From: Steroidobacteraceae bacterium
GTDB lineage: Bacteria; Pseudomonadota; Gammaproteobacteria; Steroidobacterales; Steroidobacteraceae
DNA length: 64,000 nt
Reading direction: 5' to 3'
Assembly (NCBI GenBank): GCA_019634915.1
Contig: JAHCAN010000014.1
Coordinates: 1 to 64,000, forward strand
Shown here: one piece after another, positions 17,645-25,225 of the stretch
Layout: the number at the start of each line of letters is the position of its first letter
Position numbering within the stretch: position 1 is the stretch's first letter
Position numbers and translations under genes: made by a program
The notes under the pieces: generated by a model
Told to the model about the DNA's origin: nothing
Databases searched by the model: none
Seen by the model: only the letters and a program-made list of their open reading frames with translations

Positions 17645-18469
17645 ATGTCCATCACTCCAGGCCGGGTGCAGTCGATCGCGCCCGGCGTGCACCGCCTGCT
17701 CGCGCCCAATGCCTCGATGATGACGGGGCCGGGCACCAATACCTGGCTGCTCGGCGATCCGCCGGTCGCGGTGCTCGATCCGGGTCCGGACCTGCCGGCG
17801 CATCTCGATGCGATCCTCGCCGCGGCTCCCGCCCTCGAGGCGATTTTCGTCACGCACACGCACGCCGATCACTCGCCCGCCGCGGCGCCGCTCGCCGCGC
17901 GCACCGGCGCGCAGCTGATCGGCCGGCCGCCGCCGGACGATGGCCGGCAGGACCTGAGCTTCGTGCCGCAGGTCGTGCCGGCGCGCGATCAGGTCTTCGA
18001 CGTCGGCGGGCGCCGGCTGCGCGCGATCGACACGCCCGGCCACGCATCGAACCACGTCTGCTGGCTGCTCGAGGACGAGCGGCTGCTGTTTTCCGGTGAT
18101 CACATCCTCGAGGGCGTCACGCCCGTGATCCTGGTGCCGGACGGCGACATGACGGCCTATCTCGAAGCGCTCGAGCGACTCAAGACCTACGCGCCGCGCG
18201 CGATTGCCCCCGGCCACGGGCGCGTGCTCGACTCGCCGCTGCGCGAGATCGGGCGGGTGATCGCGCATCGCCACGCACGCGAGGCGCGCGTGCTCGCGGC
18301 ACTCGGGGCGCTCCGGCAGGCGACGCTCGACGAGCTGCTCGGGCCCGTCTACGCCGACGTGCCACGCGAGCGCCACGCGCTCGCGCGCCTGACGCTCGAG
18401 GCGCATCTCGACAAGCTCGAATGCGACGGCCGGGTGCGCCGCGCGGGGGACCTCTGGCATGTCGTCTGA
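17645..18469 (+). CDS. MBL-fold metallo-hydrolase (LACTB2/glyoxalase-like)
   Basis: A 274-residue metallo-beta-lactamase-fold protein. The metal-binding motif THTHADHSP (HxHxDH) is intact; the later His ligands are in DTPGHASNH, FSGDHILEG and APGHG. A C-terminal ~80-residue helical, winged-helix-like domain (LTLEAHLDKLECDGRVRRAG) is shared with the LACTB2 group, whose human member is a mitochondrial endoribonuclease; bacterial members are usually annotated only as hydrolases. The ATG at 17645 gives the conserved N-terminus. The last 11 bases overlap the start of the ModF-like ATPase gene, so the two are translationally coupled. Confidence 0.88.
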   Translation: MSITPGRVQSIAPGVHRLLAPNASMMTGPGTNTWLLGDPPVAVLDPGPDLPAHLDAILAAAPALEAIFVTHTHADHSPAAAPLAARTGAQLIGRPPPDDGRQDLSFVPQVVPARDQVFDVGGRRLRAIDTPGHASNHVCWLLEDERLLFSGDHILEGVTPVILVPDGDMTAYLEALERLKTYAPRAIAPGHGRVLDSPLREIGRVIAHRHAREARVLAALGALRQATLDELLGPVYADVPRERHALARLTLEAHLDKLECDGRVRRAGDLWHVV

Positions 18470-19934
18470 GGCTCGCGGTACGCGCCAGCTCGAAGTGCAA
18501 CTGACGCATGTCGATCTCGATCGCGGCGGGCGTGCCGTGCTGCGCGACATCGACTGGCGCATCCGGCCCGGTGAGCGCTGGCTGCTGTTCGGCGCGAACG
18601 GCGCGGGCAAGACGCAGCTGCTGAAACTGGTCGCCGGTGCCGTGTGGCCCAAGCCCACCGGCCGCGGCCAGCGCCGCTACCGGCTCGCCGGTCAATGGCA
18701 GCACACGCCGCAGGAGGCGCTCGGGGAGATCGCGTATCTCGGCCCGGAACGCCAGGACAAGTACCAGCGCTATGGCTGGAACACGACCGTCGAGCGCGTC
18801 GTTGCGACCGGGCATTTCCGCACCGATCTGCTGCTCGATCGTGTCGATGCGGCGGCGCGCCGGGCCGTGCGCCGCGCACTCGCGACGCTCGACATCACGC
18901 GGCTCGCGCCGCGGCGGTTCCTGACACTCTCGTACGGCGAGCGCCGCCTCGTGCTGATCGCGCGCGCACTCGCATCGCGTCCGCGGCTGCTGCTGCTCGA
19001 CGAATTGTTCACGGGACTCGACACTGCCTATCGCGAACGGGTGCGCGCATGGCTCGAAAAAACCTCGCGCTCGAGCCGCCCGTGGATCCTCGCGGCGCAC
19101 CGCGAAGCCGACATTCCGCGCGCTGCGACCCATGCCCTGGTGCTCGATCGCGGCCGCATCGTCTATCGCGGCGCGATCGCGCGGGCGCCGCTCGCGGCAT
19201 GGTTCGCCCGTCGCAGGCTCGATCGCCCGCGGCCGCCGGCGCGGACGGGTCGCGTGCTTGCGCGGCTGAGCCGGGCCGACGTGCATCTCGACGGCAGCCA
19301 GGTGCTGCACGGCATCGATTTCGAGTTGCGGGCCGGCGAGTGCTGGGTCCTGCACGGCGCCAACGGCTCCGGCAAGACCACGCTGCTGCGCACGCTCTAT
19401 GGTGACCATGGCGTCGCGAGCGGCGGCACCGTGTATCGCGACGGCATCGAACCCGGCGTCGCGCTCGAGACGTTCAGGCTGCGGGTGGGCCTCGTCGCGC
19501 CACATCTGCAATCGGATCATCCGCTGCAGCTGAACGTCGCCGAGGTCGTGCAGTCCGGCGCACGCGCGAGTATCGGGCTCGCGTGGCGCGCGAGCGCGCG
19601 TGAGCGCACGGCCGCGGATGCGGCGATGCGCGAGTTCGGCGTGCGACGGATCGCCGCGCGCACGCTCGCCGAGCTCTCGTACGGGCAGTCGCGCCGCGTG
19701 CTGTTCGCGCGCGCGGCCGTCGGGCGTCCGGACCTGTGGCTGCTGGACGAGCCGTTCTCCGGGCTCGACCCGCCGACGCGCGCGGCGCTGCTGCGCGCGC
19801 TCGAGCGGCGGGCCGCGCGCGGCGCGGCACTCGTGATCGCCACGCACCATCGCGACGAATGGCCGTTGATGGCGACACACGAACTCGAGCTGCGCCGCGG
19901 GCGTATCGTCTATCGGGGAAGGAGACGCGAATGA
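18459..19934 (+). CDS. Duplicated ABC ATPase, ModF/PhrA-like
   Basis: A 491-residue protein with two ABC ATPase domains and no membrane segment. Domain 1 (~10-240): Walker A GANGAGKT, signature LSYGERR, Walker B LLLLDELFTGLD. Domain 2 (~255-490): GANGSGKTT, LSYGQSRR, LWLLDEPFSGLD and the switch His in ATHHRDEW. This double-ATPase arrangement without a permease matches ModF (formerly PhrA), whose exact role beside molybdate transport is unsettled. No modABC genes are nearby. It overlaps the MBL gene by 11 bases and the lipoprotein gene by 4 (ATGA), so these three form a coupled unit. Confidence 0.87.
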   Translation: MSSEARGTRQLEVQLTHVDLDRGGRAVLRDIDWRIRPGERWLLFGANGAGKTQLLKLVAGAVWPKPTGRGQRRYRLAGQWQHTPQEALGEIAYLGPERQDKYQRYGWNTTVERVVATGHFRTDLLLDRVDAAARRAVRRALATLDITRLAPRRFLTLSYGERRLVLIARALASRPRLLLLDELFTGLDTAYRERVRAWLEKTSRSSRPWILAAHREADIPRAATHALVLDRGRIVYRGAIARAPLAAWFARRRLDRPRPPARTGRVLARLSRADVHLDGSQVLHGIDFELRAGECWVLHGANGSGKTTLLRTLYGDHGVASGGTVYRDGIEPGVALETFRLRVGLVAPHLQSDHPLQLNVAEVVQSGARASIGLAWRASARERTAADAAMREFGVRRIAARTLAELSYGQSRRVLFARAAVGRPDLWLLDEPFSGLDPPTRAALLRALERRAARGAALVIATHHRDEWPLMATHELELRRGRIVYRGRRRE

Positions 19935-20779
19935 CGACGATGGCCTCGCGGGCGATCCTGCTCGCGTTGGTGCTACTGCTGGCCGCCTGCCCGTCGCGCG
20001 AAGGGGTGACGCCGATGCTGCCGGTCGCGGGCGGCAACATGCCGTCGCTGCCGCCACTGCCGGCGCAGGACGCGCACATCGAAGCCGCGGCACTCGAGGC
20101 GGCGGCCATCGCGGCGTCCGGATCGGGGGCCGATGCGCTGCTCATCGCGCGCAACGGCCACCTGCTGCTCGAGCGTTACTGGCACGGGACCCGCGGCGCG
20201 ACGCATGTCGACGCCGGCGCCTGGCAGGGCCTGATCGATGACCTGCTGGTCGGCGCGCTGGTGAACGACCACGAACCGATCGACACCGAAACGCCGCAGT
20301 CGCGTGCCGCGATCGTCGCGGCGGCCGGCATGCCCTACGAGGCGTACCTCGCCAGGCGGCTATGGCGCCCGATCGGCGCGGCCGACGCCGTGCTCGTGCC
20401 GGATCTCAGGGCCGCGCAGGCCGACTGGCTGCGTGTCGGCGAAATCCTCGCGAACGATGGCGTCTACCAGGGCGAGGAGATCGTGCGGCCCGGCTGGGTG
20501 GCGCGCGTGCTCGAGCGGCGCGCGGCGGCGCATGCTGCGACGACCGCAGTCTCGCTGCGCGGGCTGTATCGCCTGCCCGGTGCCGACGGCGCGGTACTGT
20601 GGGTTGCACCCGCGTTGCGTCTCGTGATCCTGCGGACCGGCGCCGCCGCAGCCGACGACCGCGGCGACGCCGATGCGGCCATCGCCGACTACGTGCTGCG
20701 AGGTGTCACCGACCGGCCGCACGTGCCGGGCGAGCCGACCGGGATGCCCGCTCCGGCGACGCTGGTGCCGGCGCATTGA
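19931..20779 (+). CDS. Degenerate serine beta-lactamase-like (PF00144-type) lipoprotein
   Basis: 282 residues with a lipoprotein signal (lipobox LLAAC). The C-terminal part matches class-C beta-lactamase/6-aminohexanoate hydrolase relatives: GMPYEAYLARRLWRPIGAAD and DWLRVGEILANDG...GWV. The N-terminal strands (LLIARNGHLLLERYWHG) also fit. The position of the nucleophile motif SxxK reads DAGAWQG, and the ~100 residues that normally carry the second catalytic motif (YxN) are missing, giving a protein much shorter than the ~400-residue family. It is therefore probably not a hydrolase; a binding or vestigial role is possible. ATGA overlap with the ABC gene supports expression. Confidence 0.7.
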   Translation: MTTMASRAILLALVLLLAACPSREGVTPMLPVAGGNMPSLPPLPAQDAHIEAAALEAAAIAASGSGADALLIARNGHLLLERYWHGTRGATHVDAGAWQGLIDDLLVGALVNDHEPIDTETPQSRAAIVAAAGMPYEAYLARRLWRPIGAADAVLVPDLRAAQADWLRVGEILANDGVYQGEEIVRPGWVARVLERRAAAHAATTAVSLRGLYRLPGADGAVLWVAPALRLVILRTGAAAADDRGDADAAIADYVLRGVTDRPHVPGEPTGMPAPATLVPAH

Positions 20780-20807
20780 CTCGCAGTATCCACCCAGGGA
20801 AATCCAC

Positions 20808-21983
20808 TTGAAGCCACTGCTGACCCTGTTCATCGTCTGCGTGATCGACGTGCTCGGTTTCGGCGTCATCGTGCCGCTGATTCCGTACATGGGCACGCGC
20901 TTCGCGGCCTCGCCGGCGGTCATCACCGCGATACTCGGCACGCATGCGCTGTGCCAGCTGATCGCCGCGCCGGTGTGGGGCCGCCTCAGCGATCGTTTCG
21001 GGCGGCGCCCGATCCTGCTGTACTCGCTCGCGGGCGCCTGCGTGTCCTACGCGATGCTCGGCTTCGCGCCGAACATCGAGTGGATCTTCGCCTCGCGCGT
21101 GCTCGGCGGCCTGATGGCGGGCAATATCTCCGCGGCGATGGCCTACGCGTCCGACGTCAGCGCGCCCGAGGATCGTGCCAAGGCGCTCGGCGTCGTCGGC
21201 GCGGCGATCGGCGTCGGCTTCATGCTCGGGCCGGCGGTCGGCGGCCTGCTCGCCGGCGAGAACCTGGCGACCGCGAGCTTCGTGCGTCCGGCACTCGTCT
21301 CGATGGCGCTGAGCCTCGGCGCGATGCTGCTGATCACGCTGTATCTGCCCGAGAGCCACACGGCGGAGCACCGCGCGCAGCTCGCGCGCGATGCGCAGCC
21401 GCGACGCTCGCCGCTCGCGCTGCTGCGCATGCTGCCGGCGCTGCGCTACGTGACGCTCGCCGCGCTGCTGATCGCGATCGCGCAGGCGATCCTCGAGTCG
21501 ATCTTCGCGCTCTGGGCGCTCGCGCGCTTCGGCTACGGTCCGCGCACCGTGGGCCTGCTGATGCTCGTGCTCGCGTTCGTGCCGGTGACCATGCAGGGCG
21601 GCTTCGTGCGCTGGCTCGTGCCGCGTTTCGGCGAGTATCGCGTCGCCTGGGGGGGGATCGCCGCATTCGTCGCGGGCCTCGCGATCGCGGGCGTCGCGCC
21701 CGGCATCGGGGTCGCGATCTTCGGCCTTGCGATCGCCGGCGCCGGCTCCGGTGCGTTCAATCCGTCGGGCTCCGCGCTCGCCTCGAAGCAGGCGGGCGGC
21801 GGCAACCGCGGCAGCGTGCTCGGCACTTACCAGTCGAGCAGCAGTCTCGGGCGCGTGATCGGGCCGTTCATCTCGGGCGCCGTGTTCGCCCGGTTCGGGG
21901 CCGGAGCGCCGCTGCTGCTCGGTGCGCTGATCGCGCTGCCCGCGGCATTCGCGATTCTCGCCTCGAAGCGCCGTGCCGGCTGA
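20808..21983 (+). CDS. MFS transporter, TetA/MdtG-like drug:H+ antiporter family
   Basis: A 391-residue, 12-helix major facilitator. Helix 1 carries FIVCVIDVLGFGVIVPLIPY and the loop after helix 2 carries WGRLSDRFGRRPILL (motif A); helix 5 has a motif-C-like GAAIGVGFMLGPAVGG, the mark of antiporters. This places it near TetA-type efflux pumps, but the substrate cannot be read from the sequence. No ATG or GTG fits the start; a TTG at 20808 preceded by CAGGGA at the right distance begins LKPLLTLFIV and is the likely initiator, so expression may be modest. It follows the lipoprotein gene by 28 bases in the same unit. Confidence 0.87.
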   Translation: MKPLLTLFIVCVIDVLGFGVIVPLIPYMGTRFAASPAVITAILGTHALCQLIAAPVWGRLSDRFGRRPILLYSLAGACVSYAMLGFAPNIEWIFASRVLGGLMAGNISAAMAYASDVSAPEDRAKALGVVGAAIGVGFMLGPAVGGLLAGENLATASFVRPALVSMALSLGAMLLITLYLPESHTAEHRAQLARDAQPRRSPLALLRMLPALRYVTLAALLIAIAQAILESIFALWALARFGYGPRTVGLLMLVLAFVPVTMQGGFVRWLVPRFGEYRVAWGGIAAFVAGLAIAGVAPGIGVAIFGLAIAGAGSGAFNPSGSALASKQAGGGNRGSVLGTYQSSSSLGRVIGPFISGAVFARFGAGAPLLLGALIALPAAFAILASKRRAG

Positions 21984-22067
21984 GCGCGCCGTCCGGAGCG
22001 CGGTCGGCGGGCGTCGCGCGGGCGCGATATGCTCTGCGCGTCCCTTCGATCGATCGAGGAACGAGTC

Positions 22068-23261
22068 ATGACCGAATCGACGCTGAAACCGCTCGCGACC
22101 GGCGATGTATTCGTTGCCGCCACCGAACTGAACGACCCGCTCGACGATCACGCGGGCCGCGGCCGCATCCTGCAGTACGACGCGAACCTGCGCCCGAAGG
22201 GCGTGCTGTGGCTCGACATGACCTCGCATCTGGTCGGCGGACTCGCCTTCGATGCACGCGGTGTGCTGTGGGCCTTCGATTCGCATGCCTTCGTCGTGCT
22301 CAACATCCACCCGGACGGCCGCGTGCAGTTGCGCGACGACCTGCCGGCAAGGGCGTTCTCGCACGTCAGCTTCGCGAAGGACGGTTCGTTCTACCTCGGT
22401 GAGCATCTGGTCGGCGATTCGGTCCGTCCGGAGATCGCGGCGCGCATGCGCACGAAGCTGGCCTTCTTTCCGGGCGGCGACCGTTTCGGCGACGGCCATG
22501 TCTGGCATTTCTCGGCCACGGGTCATCTGCTGCGCGAGCTCGCGACGCAAACCCACGGCGGCATGGGCGGCTTCCTCGGCGTCACGGGCTCGGCGCTGTC
22601 ACCCGACGGCCGCACGCTCGTCTACTGTTCCGAAACCGGTCCGCGCCTGATGCGCTACGACGTCGTGCACGATCGCCAGCTGCCGGACCTGCAATCGTTC
22701 CAGCCGCCGTTCCAGGGGCCGCCGGAGATGTTCTTCGGCATCGCCTACGGCCCGGACAAGCTGCTGTACGTGCTGCGCGGCGCGCGCATCGATGTCGTCA
22801 ACGATGCCGGGCAGACGCTGCGCTCGCTGCCGCTCGAAGGCTTCGGCTGGGCGACGATCGCGATCGCGCCCGATGGCCGGCATGCCTACGTCGGCAACTT
22901 CCTCGAGGGCCGCGTCGCCAAAGTGGCGCTGGCCAGCGGTGCGACCGTCGCGGCGGCGACCACCGGGCAGCCCCGCGCGCTCGCGGGCGTCGTGGTCTAC
23001 GGTGGCCGCTCGAAGTCCGGTGCGGTGGTGACGAAGAAGAGGGCGGCGTCGGGCAGGAAGGGCGCAGCCCGCGCGAAGGCGCCTGCGAAGAAGCCGCGCG
23101 CCGCGGTGAAGAAGCGGGCGGCGAAGAAACGGGGGGCCGCGAAGAAGCGGGTGGCCGCGAAGAAAAAGCCCGCGGCGAAGCGGGGCGTCGCGCGCCGTCG
23201 GGCGCCCGCACACGCCGCGGCGAAGCGCCGGACGCAGCGCGGGCGGCGGGCGCGGCGCTGA
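22068..23261 (+). CDS. Beta-propeller protein with a histone-H1-like Lys/Ala/Arg tail
   Basis: 397 residues in two parts. Residues 1 to ~320 form a soluble YncE/NHL/SMP30-type beta-propeller with repeated strands such as GGLAFDARGVLWAF, GSALSPDGRTLVYCS, FGIAYGPDKLLYVL and IAIAPDGRHAYVGNF. No signal peptide is visible. From ~23031 on, the last ~76 residues are almost only Lys, Ala, Arg and Pro in KKRAA-, AKKR- and AAKK-type repeats, as in bacterial H1-like proteins (AlgP) and in tails that bind DNA or RNA. The joining of the two parts is unusual. The ATG at 22068 follows CGAGGAACGAG. Function unknown; cytoplasmic and nucleic-acid-associated is the most direct inference. Confidence 0.75.
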   Translation: MTESTLKPLATGDVFVAATELNDPLDDHAGRGRILQYDANLRPKGVLWLDMTSHLVGGLAFDARGVLWAFDSHAFVVLNIHPDGRVQLRDDLPARAFSHVSFAKDGSFYLGEHLVGDSVRPEIAARMRTKLAFFPGGDRFGDGHVWHFSATGHLLRELATQTHGGMGGFLGVTGSALSPDGRTLVYCSETGPRLMRYDVVHDRQLPDLQSFQPPFQGPPEMFFGIAYGPDKLLYVLRGARIDVVNDAGQTLRSLPLEGFGWATIAIAPDGRHAYVGNFLEGRVAKVALASGATVAAATTGQPRALAGVVVYGGRSKSGAVVTKKRAASGRKGAARAKAPAKKPRAAVKKRAAKKRGAAKKRVAAKKKPAAKRGVARRRAPAHAAAKRRTQRGRRARR

Positions 23262-23295
23262 GGCGCACCGGCGGGCGCCGGGCGGGGAGGCGGGC

Positions 23296-23838
23296 ATGAT
23301 CTACGAGTTCGACGGCCGGCGGATCGACGTGCAGGGCGATGCGTGGTACGTCGCGCCGGGCGCGCAGGTGATCGGCAGCGTGCGCCTCGGGCGCGAATCG
23401 AGCGTGTGGTTCGCGGCCGTGCTGCGCGGCGACAACGACTGGATCGAGATCGGCGACGGCACCAATGTGCAGGATGGCACGATCATCCATACCGACGCGG
23501 GTGCGCCGACGCACATCGGGCGCGACGTGACGATCGGGCACCGGGCGCTGCTGCACAGCTGCAGCGTCGGCGACGAATCATTGATCGCCAATGGCGCGAT
23601 CGTGCTCGACGGCGCGCGCATCGGCCGACACTGCGTGATCGCGGCCGGCGCGCTCGTGCCGCCGGGGCGCCAGATCGCGGATCGCTCGGTCGTGATGGGC
23701 GCACCGGGGCGCGTCGTGCGCGAAGTCACCGACGCGGATCTCGAGCGGATCGTGCACAGCGCCGCGCATTACCGCGCGCGCTCCGCGCTGTACCGCAGCG
23801 CGCTGCGGGTCGATCCGCGCAGTCTCGGGCCCGGTTAA
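23296..23838 (+). CDS. Gamma-carbonic anhydrase family protein (YrdA/PaaY-like)
   Basis: A 180-residue left-handed beta-helix trimer protein with hexapeptide repeats. The conserved RGDN in VLRGDNDWIEIGDGTNVQDG and the metal-binding His residues (IIHTD, IGHRALLHSC) are present, so zinc or iron binding at subunit interfaces is expected. Activity as carbonic anhydrase is proven only in some members; others act as thioesterases or have no assigned function. The start has a very strong GGGGAGG ribosome-binding site, 34 bases after the propeller gene. Its last 4 bases overlap the stop of the convergent Rieske gene. Confidence 0.92.
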   Translation: MIYEFDGRRIDVQGDAWYVAPGAQVIGSVRLGRESSVWFAAVLRGDNDWIEIGDGTNVQDGTIIHTDAGAPTHIGRDVTIGHRALLHSCSVGDESLIANGAIVLDGARIGRHCVIAAGALVPPGRQIADRSVVMGAPGRVVREVTDADLERIVHSAAHYRARSALYRSALRVDPRSLGPG

Positions 23839-24179
23839 GGCAGCGGCGCGGGCGGCGCCGCGGGATCGAGCGCCACTTCGATCGTGCCGGCCTCGACTCT
23901 CACGTGATGCACCGGCAGCCGCTCGGTGGCCGGGCCCTTCAGCACGCGGCCGTCGCGCGTGTCGAACACCGCGCCGTGCAGCGGGCAGACGAGCTTGTGG
24001 CCGCGCAGCCGGCCTTCATCGAGTCGCGCGTAGGCATGCGTGCAGATGTTGTCGAGTGCGCGCAGGCCTTCCTTCGTATGGCACACGAGCACCTCGCGCC
24101 CGCCGATCATGCAGGCACGCATCCGGCCCGCAGGCAGCTCGGCCAGGGCCATCGCGGCCGCGTAGTGCAGTTCGGGCAT
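23835..24179 (-). CDS. Rieske [2Fe-2S] ferredoxin
   Basis: A 114-residue soluble electron carrier with the Rieske motif pair CTHAYARL and CPLHGAVFDTRDG, supplying the two Cys and two His ligands. Proteins of this size (NirD/ring-dioxygenase ferredoxin class) pass electrons from a reductase to an oxygenase; no oxygenase or reductase lies next to it here, so the partner is unknown. The ATG shares one base with the stop of the PhzF gene (TGATG), indicating coupled translation. Convergent with the carbonic-anhydrase-like gene. Confidence 0.92.
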   Translation of the reverse strand: MPELHYAAAMALAELPAGRMRACMIGGREVLVCHTKEGLRALDNICTHAYARLDEGRLRGHKLVCPLHGAVFDTRDGRVLKGPATERLPVHHVRVEAGTIEVALDPAAPPAPLP

Positions 24180-25078
24180 CAGCAGTCGATGCTCGTCTCG
24201 AAAACGAGCGCGGCGTCGCCGATCACGCGCAGCGCGCTGGCGGTCGTGCCGTCGAAATCGATCTCGACATCGACGCGCCCCGGCCGGTTCATGTAGTGGC
24301 CCTGCGCGCCAGTGAAGCTGGCGCCGCCGTTGCCGCGCTTCACGAGCCCCTGGCTCGCCAGATACGCGCCGAGCATGCCGTGCGCGTTGCCGCTGACCGA
24401 ATCCTCGGCGATGCCGATTGCCGGGCAGAACATGCGCGCCTCGGTCAGCACGCCGGGCAGCTGCGGGGCGAGCGTGAAGATGAAATAGCCCGCCGCACCG
24501 AGCTGTGCCGACAGCGTCGTGAGCCGGGCGGCATCGGGCCGCAGCTGGCGCAGCTGCTCGGTGCCGCGTACGCCGACCATCAGGCGCGTGCTCGCGCTGC
24601 CGCAGACGAGCAGCGGGCAATGCGGGTCGAGGTCGCCGCTCGACAGTGCGAGCGCGTCGAGTACCGCGAGGCGCTCGCGCGGCAGCAGCTCGCGGCCGAC
24701 CTGCGGTGGCGCCTGGTGGATCGCGATGCGCCGCCCCTCGCCGTCGCCGCGCACCTCGACTTCGACGATGCCGGACTTCTGTTTCTGCCGCAGCCGCCGT
24801 GGCCCGCTCTGCCGCGACAGCACGTAGTGCGCCGCGACGGTCGCATGGGCGACGAACGCGGCCTCGGTGCGCGGCGTGAAGAAACGGATGCGCAGGTCGT
24901 GGTCGTCCGCGTCGGCCGCGAGCACGAAGGCCGTGTCGGCATTGTTCAGTTCGCGCGTGATCGCGAACATCTCGTCGTCGGCCAGCGAGTCGGCGTCGAG
25001 CACGACGCCCGCAGGATTGCCGGTGAAGCGCTGGCGCGTGAAGGCGTCGACCTGGAAGACCCGGACGGAACGGCTCAT
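24179..25078 (-). CDS. PhzF family isomerase/epimerase-like protein
   Basis: 299 residues with the duplicated hot-dog-like fold of the PhzF/diaminopimelate epimerase superfamily. The N-terminal QVDAFTRQRFTGNPAGVVL and the catalytic-site Glu in ITRELNNADTAFV are typical, as are EDSVSGNAHGMLGAYL and the C-terminal beta-strands. The usual FTP.xE.xxCGHAT segment is altered: here it reads FFTPRTEAAFVAHATVAAHYVL, with Ala-Phe in place of Cys-Gly. PhzF itself isomerises a phenazine precursor, but most members, including isolated ones, have no known substrate. No phenazine genes are present. It is coupled to the Rieske gene and divergent from the riboswitch-controlled operon. Confidence 0.88.
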   Translation of the reverse strand: MSRSVRVFQVDAFTRQRFTGNPAGVVLDADSLADDEMFAITRELNNADTAFVLAADADDHDLRIRFFTPRTEAAFVAHATVAAHYVLSRQSGPRRLRQKQKSGIVEVEVRGDGEGRRIAIHQAPPQVGRELLPRERLAVLDALALSSGDLDPHCPLLVCGSASTRLMVGVRGTEQLRQLRPDAARLTTLSAQLGAAGYFIFTLAPQLPGVLTEARMFCPAIGIAEDSVSGNAHGMLGAYLASQGLVKRGNGGASFTGAQGHYMNRPGRVDVEIDFDGTTASALRVIGDAALVFETSIDC

Positions 25079-25096
25079 GGCTGTAATTCTAATCGC

Positions 25097-25124
25097 TTGC
25101 AATGCGCCGCACGATCACTAACAT
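25097..25124 (+). promoter_or_regulatory. Predicted promoter of the thiamin operon
   Basis: TTGCAA at 25097-25102 and TAACAT at 25119-25124 are spaced by 16 bases. A transcript would begin near 25131, right at the 5' edge of the TPP aptamer, which is why this pair was preferred. Each hexamer matches the sigma-70 consensus at four of six positions. Confidence 0.45.
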
Positions 25125-25132
25125 ACGCGGCA

Positions 25133-25224
25133 CATCCTTGGGGCGGCCCCGTGGCGGGGCCTGAGACGCCGAAGGCGGCGAACCCGTTGAACCTGATCCG
25201 GCTAATACCGGCGTAGGGAGCAGG
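25133..25224 (+). promoter_or_regulatory. TPP (thi-box) riboswitch
   Basis: The conserved thi-box elements are all present: CTGAGA at 25161-25166 after a GC-rich P2/P3 arm, ACCTGATCCGG at 25191-25201 and the terminal GCGTAGGGA at 25211-25219. The P1 helix can form between TCCTT (25135-25139) and AGGGA (25215-25219). The Shine-Dalgarno AGGGAG (25215-25220) lies inside that 3' strand and is 5 bases from the ATG at 25226, so thiamin pyrophosphate binding would mask the ribosome-binding site directly. There is no room for a terminator, so control should be translational. It governs the TonB receptor and the genes behind it. Confidence 0.95.
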
Positions 25225-25225
25225 C

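Noticed and set aside
20673-20808. Longer N-terminus for the MFS pump from the upstream ATG
   Set aside because: The added residues lie antisense-like within the lipoprotein gene in another frame, are Arg/Cys/Pro-rich and precede the first membrane helix; the TTG with CAGGGA explains the start better.
24179-25078. Phenazine biosynthesis from the PhzF homologue
   Set aside because: No other phz gene is in the window, and isolated PhzF-like proteins are widespread without phenazine production.
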